From assembly GCA_013696185.1 (NCBI GenBank), contig JACCZA010000160.1:1-5188 (forward strand): a stretch of 5,188 nt of DNA, given 5' to 3'. The notes below the pieces were generated by a model, which saw only the letters and a list, made by a program, of their open reading frames with translations, was not told where the DNA came from and ran no database searches. Position numbers and translations under genes: made by a program. Origin of the DNA: Actinomycetota bacterium (GTDB taxonomy: Bacteria > Actinomycetota > Thermoleophilia > Gaiellales > Gaiellaceae). Shown one piece after another: positions 1 through 5,188 of the stretch; position 1 is the stretch's first letter; every line of letters starts with the position of its first letter.

Positions 1-1212
1 GCTCGTGAGCGTGGCGGCGCTCATCGCCTCGGAGAAGACGGCGCTCGCGTTGGCCGTGGCGGCGACGCCGGTCGCCCCCGCGGCGGGAGCGGTGCTCGAC
101 ACGGTGGGCGGGGTGGTGTCGGCGGCCGCGGGGCACGGCGTCGGGCCGTTCAGGAAGAACACCTCGTGCGCGTCGGTCGCGCCGCCCCCGCCTTGCAGGG
201 TTCCACCCGCTGCCACGTAGACGCCGCCGTTGCAGACGGCTGCCTGAATGCCGTGGCGGGCGGTCGGCATCGGCGCCAGCGTGCGCCAGGTGTTCGCCGT
301 CGTGTCGTACGCCTCGACGGTGGCGAAGGTTCCGCCGCCGCCCTCCCCGCCGATCACGAGGATCTCGCTCCCGAGCGCTGCGGCAGCGAACCCCCCGCGC
401 GCGGTCGGCAGCGGCGCGAGCCCGGTCGACCAGGCGCCCGTCGAGAAGTCGTAGACGTCGTTCGCGGTCGTGGTCGCGTCGATGTCCTTGTTCCGGCCGC
501 CGATCGCGTAGAGCTTCCCCGCGACCACGGCTGCCTGGAAGTGATCCCGCGCGCGCGGCATGTCGGCAAGCTGGGCCCACGTCCTCGCGACGGGGTCGTA
601 GACGTCGAGCCACGGCACCGCCACGCCGTTGGAGAGGCCGCCCGCGACGTAGATCTTCCCGTTGTAGACGGCCACGCCACCCGCGCCGCGTCCTCTCCCG
701 GACGGCATCGGCGTCCCCTGGGTGAACGCGTCCGTGGCGGGGTTGTAGACGTAGACCGTGTTGACGTGAGGGCCGGGCCAGGCGGTCAGCCCGCCGACGT
801 AGTAGACGAGGCCGCCGACCTCGACTGCCTGGATGTGATCGAGGTTGGCCGGCAGGCTCGCGATCGGAGTCCACGCGTTCGCCGCCGGGTCGTAGACCTC
901 GTGCGCGGTCGACCCGCCCGCGAGATAGAGCTTGCCGTTCGCCTGGACGTACGAGACCTCCTGACGAGCCGGACCACTCGGCGCGCGGACCTCCCAGGCA
1001 CCCGACGAGGCGGCAGCGGCGGCGGTGACGTTGCGCCCCGGCCGCGCTGCTTCCAGGACCGTCTGCCCGCCCTGCTCGAGGAACGCGGCGAGCGCGCCTC
1101 CGCCCGGCGTGACCGCAAGCCCGGCGACGAGCGCAGCGAGAAGCAGAGCCAGACGGCCCCTCGTGACGCCTCCCCGCGCGACGGGACGGCGTGATGACGT
1201 ACAAAAACGCAT
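1..1212 (-). CDS. Secreted six-bladed Kelch-repeat protein with Big_5 Ig-like domain (3' end outside window)
   Basis: The reading frame is open from ATG at 1212 to the left edge: 404 codons, no stop, so the C-terminus is missing. The start is well fixed because an in-frame TAG lies immediately upstream of the ATG and no other start codon is near. Residues 1-42 look like a signal peptide: an Arg-rich n-region, a hydrophobic core at about 21-34 (LALLLAALVAGLAV) and an A-L-A cleavage site before residue 43. Residues about 72-360 contain six Kelch blades. Each has a K/V-x-Y-x-x-GG strand (GG at 99-100, 140-141, 191-192, 238-239, 288-289, 336-337), then V-Y-D/N and a Trp or Phe before L-x-x-x-P-x-x-R. 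This predicts one closed six-bladed beta-propeller. From about 365, DTTPPTVSSTAPAAGATGV and the following F-S-E-A-M match SbsA-like Ig (Big_5) domains, common stalk or adhesion modules. Ligand or enzymatic role is unknown; extracellular binding or scaffolding is inference. Confidence 0.9.
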   Translation of the reverse strand, partial: MRFCTSSRRPVARGGVTRGRLALLLAALVAGLAVTPGGGALAAFLEQGGQTVLEAARPGRNVTAAAAASSGAWEVRAPSGPARQEVSYVQANGKLYLAGGSTAHEVYDPAANAWTPIASLPANLDHIQAVEVGGLVYYVGGLTAWPGPHVNTVYVYNPATDAFTQGTPMPSGRGRGAGGVAVYNGKIYVAGGLSNGVAVPWLDVYDPVARTWAQLADMPRARDHFQAAVVAGKLYAIGGRNKDIDATTTANDVYDFSTGAWSTGLAPLPTARGGFAAAALGSEILVIGGEGGGGTFATVEAYDTTANTWRTLAPMPTARHGIQAAVCNGGVYVAAGGTLQGGGGATDAHEVFFLNGPTPCPAAADTTPPTVSSTAPAAGATGVAATANASAVFSEAMSAATLTS

Positions 1213-1259
1213 CTACAGAGCCGCAGTAGTAAAGATGGCCGAACCTCCCCTTCGAGCAG

Positions 1260-1288
1260 AGTGTAGCCGCACTTCGCGTCGGCCTCAA
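1260..1288 (-). promoter_or_regulatory. Candidate sigma-70-type promoter for the Kelch gene
   Basis: Read on the minus strand, TTGAGG (1288-1283; 4/6 match to TTGACA) is followed after exactly 17 nt by TACACT (1265-1260; 4/6 match to TATAAT). The predicted transcript would begin near 1253, giving a leader of about 40 nt before the ATG at 1212. The placement between divergent genes is right for a promoter. Matches of this quality can occur by chance, so this is a candidate only. Confidence 0.4.
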
Positions 1289-1312
1289 CCTCGCTCGTCC
1301 GGCGGAAAGGCG

Positions 1313-1339
1313 GCCCCGCCCACGCATAGTGTGCGGGGC
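1313..1339. repeat. 27-bp imperfect palindrome abutting the flippase-like gene start
   Basis: GCCCCGC (1313-1319) is perfectly inverted as GCGGGGC (1333-1339). Inside it CAC (1321-1323) pairs with GTG (1329-1331), leaving one mismatched pair (1320/1332) and a 5-nt centre, GCATA. Ten of eleven half-site positions are therefore symmetric. The element ends one base before the ATG at 1340 and contains the alternative in-frame GTG at 1331. It could be a DNA operator, overlapping a weak -10-like CATAGT at 1325-1330, or an RNA hairpin at the translation start. It is not followed by a T-run, so it does not look like a terminator. Confidence 0.5.
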
Positions 1340-2395
1340 ATGACACCGTTCCGCTCCGGCCGAGGGGGCCTGCCGCCGCGTGCGCTTCGGTCCGACCGTG
1401 GCGCCCTGCGGCTCGGCTCCCTCCTCGCCTGGGCGGGCGTCGTCGTCTCGATCGCGTTCACCTACCTCGCGATCCGGAACGTGCGGCTCAGCCTCGTCTG
1501 GGACGCCCTCGTCTCGAGCGACCAGTGGTACCTCCTGCCCTCGATCGCGGCCCTCGTCGTGGCGGTCTTCCTGCGCGCGGTGCGCTGGCGCTACGTCTTC
1601 CGCGCCGACTCGCGGCCCCCGCTGGGAGCGGTCACGGACGCGCTGCTGATCGGCTACCTGTTCAACAACGTCCTGCCCGCCCGCGCCGGCGAGGCGGCGC
1701 GCGTCGTCGCCCTGCACCGGCGCGCGGGTACCTCACGCCTGGAGACGGTCGGCACGGTCACGCTCGAGCGAGTCTTCGACGTGCTGTCGCTGCTGACGCT
1801 CCTCTTCGTGACCGCGCCTTTCCTTCCCGAGGTCACGTGGTTGCGCCGAGCGGGGCTGCTCGCCGTCGTCCTCGTGGGCGCGCTCGTTCCCTTCGTCGTG
1901 GTCCTCGCCATCTTCGGCGACCGCCCCGTGCGCTTCCTGCTTCGTCCCCTCGCACGCCTGCCCGGCGTCTCGCGTGAGCGGACCGATCAGGCGGGCGCGA
2001 ATCTCGCGGTCGGCTTCGCGGCCATCCGCGACGTCAGGCTCGCGGTCGTCGCCTTCGTCGTGACGACCGCGTCGTGGCTCGCGCTCGCCCTGTCGGCCTG
2101 GGCGCTCTTCTCGGCGTTCCACCTCGGTCTCGGCCTGCGGGCCGGCGTGCTCGTCGTCGTGGCGACGAACCTCGCGCAGGTGCTCCCGTCGTCACCCGGG
2201 GCGCTCGGCGTCTTCGAGGCGGCGACGCAGCTCGCCCTCGGCGCCTACGGCGTCGACGAGTCGCAGGCGCTCTCCTACGCGATCCTGCTGCACGCGGTCA
2301 ACTTCTTTCCCTCAGTGGTGGTGGGCTACGTCGTCCTCCACCGCCATACGGCCCTTCTGCGCCGACGGGGAGAGGCGGCTGACGCGCTTCCGTAG
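1340..2395 (+). CDS. LPG_synthase_TM / UPF0104 flippase-like integral membrane protein
   Basis: The product is 351 residues, the usual length for stand-alone members of this family (PF03706 / TIGR00374). It lacks the C-terminal lysyl-transferase domain of full MprF, so it is not itself a lysyl-PG synthase. Hydrophobic segments lie at about 25-45, 64-81, 98-113, 145-162, 171-192, 230-258 and two more near the C-terminus. Family signatures are visible: NNVLPARAGEAARV (109-122), LERVFDVLSLL (142-152) and LPSSPGALGVFEAA in the C-terminal third. Relatives are proposed to move or modify lipid or lipid-linked glycan substrates in the membrane; the substrate here is unknown. I chose ATG 1340; GTG 1331 is in frame and possible. 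Neither has a well-spaced Shine-Dalgarno (only GGGG directly before the ATG), so leaderless translation is possible. The frame stays open upstream to about 1025, but that part is antisense to the Kelch gene and is not protein-like. Confidence 0.88.
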   Translation: MTPFRSGRGGLPPRALRSDRGALRLGSLLAWAGVVVSIAFTYLAIRNVRLSLVWDALVSSDQWYLLPSIAALVVAVFLRAVRWRYVFRADSRPPLGAVTDALLIGYLFNNVLPARAGEAARVVALHRRAGTSRLETVGTVTLERVFDVLSLLTLLFVTAPFLPEVTWLRRAGLLAVVLVGALVPFVVVLAIFGDRPVRFLLRPLARLPGVSRERTDQAGANLAVGFAAIRDVRLAVVAFVVTTASWLALALSAWALFSAFHLGLGLRAGVLVVVATNLAQVLPSSPGALGVFEAATQLALGAYGVDESQALSYAILLHAVNFFPSVVVGYVVLHRHTALLRRRGEAADALP

Positions 2396-2398
2396 CTC

Positions 2399-2887
2399 TC
2401 AGTAGGCCTCCGCGTCCGCCTCCCCCGCGGGCAGCGTTCGGAACGACCACAGCTTGTTGCCGACGAAGTTCAGGGGCGTGACCAGCACGATCGCGATCGC
2501 CTGCCCGACGAGCTTGCCGGCGCCGAGCAAGACGAGCGCCTCGAGGCAGACGAGGTTGGCCCCGAGCGCGACTGTCGAGACGACCAGGAAGCGCATGCCC
2601 TCGTAGGCGACGCGGCCGCGCCGGTTCTCGAACGTCCACAGGCGGTTCCACGAGTAGTTGTTCGTCACGGCCACGAGGAACGAGCCGACGGCGGCCACGA
2701 GGTAGTGCAGGCCGGCGAGCTCGATCAACGCCGCGTAGACGGCCAGGTTGACGACGTAGCCGCTCGCCCCCACGGCGGAGAACTGCGCGAGCTGCACCCA
2801 GTTGTGCCGGCGGCGCAGCGCCGCTCGCGGACCGCCCTCGATCAACGTCGATTCCGCGGAGAGCGCCCCCCGCACCCGCCCGATCAC
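2399..2887 (-). CDS. GtrA-family membrane protein
   Basis: The product is about 162 residues if translation begins at GTG 2887; GTG 2875 (158 residues) is an equally fair choice. No start has a well-placed ribosome site; a GGAGG lies 18 nt before 2887. Four hydrophobic segments (about 33-56, 60-76, 98-121, 126-143) and the duplicated aromatic motif WNRLWTF (80-86) / NKLWSF (144-149), which follows each hairpin pair, are the hallmark of GtrA-like proteins (PF04138). Members are small inner-membrane proteins linked to transfer or flipping of polyprenyl-phosphate-linked sugars for O-antigen, teichoic acid or arabinogalactan decoration. The sugar and the partner glycosyltransferase cannot be told from this window, since no glycosyltransferase lies next to it. 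It is the last gene of the minus-strand cluster, about 34 nt after pcm, and ends 3 nt from the stop of the convergent flippase-like gene. Confidence 0.9.
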   Translation of the reverse strand: MIGRVRGALSAESTLIEGGPRAALRRRHNWVQLAQFSAVGASGYVVNLAVYAALIELAGLHYLVAAVGSFLVAVTNNYSWNRLWTFENRRGRVAYEGMRFLVVSTVALGANLVCLEALVLLGAGKLVGQAIAIVLVTPLNFVGNKLWSFRTLPAGEADAEAY

Positions 2888-2921
2888 GAGCGGAACGTAC
2901 CAGGGCCTCCGCGCCGCGCCG

Positions 2922-3563
2922 CTACGGGCCGAAGCCCCCTTCCCCGACGAGCGGGACGAAGCGGCAGGGAACCGAGCGCACGACGGCGGGTCCCTCGGCG
3001 AGACGGAGGACGAGCTCGAGCCGTTGCGCTTTCCTCCGTCCGACCGGAACGACGAGGCGCCCGCCGAGCTCGAGCTGCTCCACGAGCGCGACGGGCGCGC
3101 TCGGGGCGGCCGCGCCGACTGCGATCGCGGCGAAGGGCGCGTGCTCGGGCAGCCCCAGCGAGCCGTCGCCGACGTGCACCTCGACGCCCTCGTAGCCGGC
3201 CCGGCCGAGCGTCGTCCGCGCACGCTCGGCCAGCTCGGTCACGCGCTCGATCGAGTGCACCTCCGCCGCGAGCTCCGCGAGCACCGCCGCGCCGTAGCCC
3301 GAGCCGGTGCCGACGTCGAGCACGCGCTCGCATCCGCGCAGGGCGAGCTCCTCGCAGATCCGGGCGACCATGTACGGCTGGGAGATCGTCTGCCCGTCGC
3401 CGATCGGCAGCGCCGCGTCGTCGTAGGCGCGGTGGCGCAGCTCCTGCGGCACGAACAGCTCGCGTGGCACGCGGCCCATCGCGCCGAGCACGCGCTCGTC
3501 GGCGATGTCGCGGGCGCGCAGCTGCCGCTCCACCATCTCCGCGCGCGCGCGCTCAGGCGACAC
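2922..3563 (-). CDS. pcm: Protein-L-isoaspartate O-methyltransferase
   Basis: This 213-residue protein matches the family's normal length and architecture. It uses S-adenosylmethionine to methylate isoaspartyl carboxyls in damaged proteins, starting their conversion back to aspartate; it acts in the cytosol. Visible signatures in order: MVERQL (10-15), VPRELFVP (32-39), the substrate-loop segment AYDDAALPIGDGQTISQPYM (46-65), the SAM-binding motif I VLDVGTGSGYGAAVLAEL (81-98), the SIER acidic strand end (104-107), GDGSLGLPEHAPF (132-144), GAAAP (150-154) and LVVPVG. The C-terminal RFVPLVG is also typical. The start is GTG 3563, overlapping the stop of the upstream phosphodiesterase gene by 11 nt, which suggests translational coupling. 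ATG 3536 (residue 10) is an alternative that still keeps every conserved motif. No strong Shine-Dalgarno is visible for either. Confidence 0.96.
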   Translation of the reverse strand: MSPERARAEMVERQLRARDIADERVLGAMGRVPRELFVPQELRHRAYDDAALPIGDGQTISQPYMVARICEELALRGCERVLDVGTGSGYGAAVLAELAAEVHSIERVTELAERARTTLGRAGYEGVEVHVGDGSLGLPEHAPFAAIAVGAAAPSAPVALVEQLELGGRLVVPVGRRKAQRLELVLRLAEGPAVVRSVPCRFVPLVGEGGFGP

Positions 3564-4938
3564 GGGCGAGCGCGCGGGAGTACGGCGGCGGCTCGAGCCC
3601 GAAGTGCGCGAGCGCTGCGGGCGCGACCGCCGTGATGCTCGCCGGCTGGTGGGCGAGCCCGACCGTCAGCATCGGCACCTCCGAGTCGCCCGAGACGAGG
3701 GAGCCGTGACTGCCGCCGCCCACGTGGTGGCCGCCCGCTGAGTCGGAGAACTCGTAACCGGCGGCGGCCGAGACGATCACGTCGCCCGCATTCGGGTTGG
3801 CGAGCGCCGCCCAGGCCCGCTCCAGGCCGTCGAGATGGTCGAGGACGCGCACGTCCCCGCCGGTGCTCCAGCCGTCCTCGCCGGGGGCGAAGCGGAGCTC
3901 GGCGCCCTCGCGGCGGGCGATCGCCTGCCCCTCCTCCCGGAAGAGCACCACCTCGGCGGCCGGTTCGCCGTCGAGCCGCTCGGCGAGCGCCCGCACGTCC
4001 TCCCGGCAGCCGTCCAGGCGGTAGACCATGCCCGCCCGGTTCGAGGCGGTGACGACGACCTCCGCGCGGCGGGGCACGCCCTCGTCGAGGAGCGGCAGGT
4101 CGCCGAAGCGGGCCTCGAGGCTCGCCGCCTCGCGGACGGCAGTCTGACCGTGGTCGGAGCAGAGGATGACCGCGTAGCGCTCGAGGAACTCGTCGGGCCC
4201 GCCGGCGGCCTCGAGCAGCGCGCCGACCGCACGATCGCTGCGCCCGAGCGCCTCGTGCGCGCCCTCGGGGCCGTGGAAGTGGGAGGCGAAGTCGAAGTCG
4301 GGCAGGTAGAGGACGAGCAGGTCGAAGCCGTCGCGCGTGACGAGCCAGCGCCCCACCTCCGCGGCGTAGGCGTCGAGCGAGCCGGCCGCCCGGTCGAGCA
4401 CGCCGAGGCGCGCCCCCGTCCGGTCGGACTCGAACAGGTTGTAGTAGAAGAAGCGTTTGGGACCGAACGCCTGCCGGGTCAGGCCGGGCACCGTCGGCCG
4501 GTGCGGGGTGCGTCCGCGGTAGCACGTGATGTTGATCGCGGCGGCAGTCAGGCCCGCGTCCTCGACCGCCTCGTAGAGGGTGACGGCGCGGCTCCCGAGG
4601 TGGCGCTCGTTCATCGCGTAGACCGTGTCGCGAAGCGAGCGGAGGGTGCCGGCGCGGCGGACGGCGCCGAACGAGGAGCCGTACTCGACGACGCGCCGGT
4701 CGCCGCGGTGGTACCAGACGAGGTGGGGGATCTCGTGGACGTCCGGGCCGGCCCCCGTTGCGATCGAGGAGAGGCAGACGGGCGTGAGCGAGGGGAACGT
4801 CGAGACGGCCCGGCGGTAGCTGCCGTGCTCGGCGAGGAAGCGGAGCGCGGCGAACCCGTCGCCCTCGACCGCGTGCTCGAAGACGGCGGGCGTGAGGCCG
4901 TCGATCACGATCAGGACGAGCTTCCTCGCCGGGCTCAC
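3553..4938 (-). CDS. Alkaline-phosphatase-superfamily (NPP-type) phosphodiesterase
   Basis: The product is 461 residues, a type I phosphodiesterase / nucleotide pyrophosphatase fold (PF01663). The two-metal site is complete by motif: D13 in LIVIDGL; T52 in FPSLTPVCLSSIATG, the expected nucleophile; D216 and H220 in DFDFASHFHGP, with the spacing of the NPP D-x3-H-x2-GP motif; D262 and H263 in CSDHGQT; and H411 in GGSHGS. About 145 residues separate the SDHG motif from H411, room for an inserted subdomain. The N-terminus goes straight into the first beta-strand with no signal peptide or anchor, so I infer a cytosolic enzyme. The substrate (nucleotide, lipid head group or phosphosugar) cannot be deduced. 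Start GTG 4938 lies 2 nt after the stop of the upstream membrane gene, and the first residues (MSPARKL) fit a superfamily N-terminus. The 3' end overlaps pcm by 11 nt. Confidence 0.92.
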   Translation of the reverse strand: MSPARKLVLIVIDGLTPAVFEHAVEGDGFAALRFLAEHGSYRRAVSTFPSLTPVCLSSIATGAGPDVHEIPHLVWYHRGDRRVVEYGSSFGAVRRAGTLRSLRDTVYAMNERHLGSRAVTLYEAVEDAGLTAAAINITCYRGRTPHRPTVPGLTRQAFGPKRFFYYNLFESDRTGARLGVLDRAAGSLDAYAAEVGRWLVTRDGFDLLVLYLPDFDFASHFHGPEGAHEALGRSDRAVGALLEAAGGPDEFLERYAVILCSDHGQTAVREAASLEARFGDLPLLDEGVPRRAEVVVTASNRAGMVYRLDGCREDVRALAERLDGEPAAEVVLFREEGQAIARREGAELRFAPGEDGWSTGGDVRVLDHLDGLERAWAALANPNAGDVIVSAAAGYEFSDSAGGHHVGGGSHGSLVSGDSEVPMLTVGLAHQPASITAVAPAALAHFGLEPPPYSRALARVA

Positions 4939-4940
4939 CG

Positions 4941-5188
4941 TCAGTCTCGGGCGAGCGTGCGGAGCCCTGCGTAGCGCTCGGGCGTGCGCCGTCGTAGCCG
5001 GGCCGCGAGGGCCGGCACGACGAGAGCCTCGAGGTAGCCGACGACCGGGATCAGCGCGAGCAGCGCGAGCACGACCGCGGCCAGCGCGACGAGGATCCCC
5101 GTCCCGCCCCTCGTGCCGCCCCGGCGGAGAGCGCCCCGAACCACCTGCGACGCGCCGAGCGCGCCGAGCGCGCCGCCCACTCCTGCGC
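4941..5188 (-). CDS. Small membrane protein of unknown family (5' end uncertain, may lie outside window)
   Basis: The frame ends at TGA 4943-4941 and is open to the right edge. GTG at 5180 would give 79 residues and is preceded by AGGA, but that sits too close to be a good ribosome site, so the window may hold only the C-terminal part of a longer protein. The visible part has a Gly/Ala-rich start, a basic Gly-rich linker (about 15-28), two hydrophobic segments (about 28-44 and 46-60) with P-V-V-G-Y-L-E between them, then an Arg-rich RLRRR stretch and the tail ERYAGLRTLARD. By the positive-inside rule the basic tail is probably cytoplasmic. I do not recognise the family with confidence. It is separated from the phosphodiesterase start by only 2 nt, so the two are probably co-transcribed and may be functionally linked. 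Confidence 0.6.
   Translation of the reverse strand, partial: AGVGGALGALGASQVVRGALRRGGTRGGTGILVALAAVVLALLALIPVVGYLEALVVPALAARLRRRTPERYAGLRTLARD

Noticed and set aside
1..1080. Recurring near-identical patches on the Kelch gene that resemble DNA repeats
   Set aside because: The patches follow the blade period of about 47-50 codons and differ between copies; they come from Kelch protein repeats, not from a separate DNA repeat or CRISPR array.
166..1194. Plus-strand open frame of 342 codons opposite the Kelch gene
   Set aside because: The translation is Arg/Asp/Val-rich with no recognisable fold, whereas the opposite strand encodes clear Kelch repeats.
1171..1212. Possible twin-arginine motif (SRRPVA) in the Kelch signal peptide
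   Set aside because: Only part of the Tat consensus is met and the n-region is Arg-rich overall; a Sec signal explains it as well.
1025..1339. N-terminal extension of the flippase-like protein by 105 codons
   Set aside because: The extension is Arg/Pro/Ser-rich, antisense to the Kelch signal-peptide region and foreign to the family. The membrane domain follows naturally from ATG 1340.
786..1346. Minus-strand open frame of 186 codons overlapping the Kelch gene start
   Set aside because: It is out of frame with the Kelch repeats and gives an Arg/Ser-rich translation without homologous motifs.
3111..3116. Gly in place of Thr before AAAP in the Pcm motif (GAAAP rather than TAAAP)
   Set aside because: Gly at this place is also known in this family, as in animal isoaspartyl methyltransferases, so it is not a sign of lost activity.
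2705..3709. Plus-strand open frames opposite gtrA and pcm
   Set aside because: They are very Arg/Ala-rich shadows of two genes with unmistakable family motifs on the other strand.
3835..4974. Long plus-strand open frame (379 codons) opposite the phosphodiesterase gene
   Set aside because: It is antisense to a gene with complete catalytic motifs. Its Ala/Val/Glu/Arg-rich, low-complexity translation is the usual product of reading GC-rich coding DNA on the wrong strand.

Overview
The window is a very GC-rich bacterial segment, packed with genes and with several GTG starts. Composition, start-codon use and gene style point to an Actinomycetota-type genome, possibly a Thermoleophilia-like soil lineage. 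The lineage is inference; no rRNA or other phylogenetic marker is present.

Layout. (1) Positions 1-1212, minus strand: the first 404 codons of a secreted six-bladed Kelch propeller protein, followed by the start of an SbsA-type Ig-like (Big_5) domain. The gene runs off the left edge. (2) Positions 1213-1339: a 127-nt divergent intergenic region. It holds a plausible minus-strand promoter (TTGAGG-17-TACACT) and a 27-bp imperfect palindrome that abuts the start codon of the plus-strand gene. (3) Positions 1340-2395, plus strand: a polytopic membrane protein of the LPG_synthase_TM / UPF0104 flippase-like family. (4) Positions 2399-5188, minus strand: a tightly packed cluster read right to left. 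It comprises a small membrane protein (5' end at or beyond the window edge), an NPP/alkaline-phosphatase-superfamily phosphodiesterase, protein-L-isoaspartate O-methyltransferase (pcm), and a GtrA-family membrane protein. The junctions are a 2-nt gap, an 11-nt overlap and a gap of about 34 nt, so these genes are probably one transcription unit. Its last gene meets the plus-strand membrane gene tail to tail with only 3 nt between stop codons.

How the genes fit together. Two proteins (flippase-like and GtrA) belong to families that act on lipid-linked sugars or envelope lipids. The Kelch protein is exported. The Pcm enzyme repairs aged proteins in the cytosol, and the phosphodiesterase has no visible signal peptide and is probably cytosolic too. 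The theme is mixed: envelope glycolipid handling beside housekeeping repair and a phosphohydrolase of unknown substrate. I see no mobile element, CRISPR array, tRNA, rRNA or defence system. No stretch longer than 300 bases lacks a gene. Nothing here clearly amounts to a new system; the most noteworthy points are the palindrome at the flippase-like gene start and the unusual operon.
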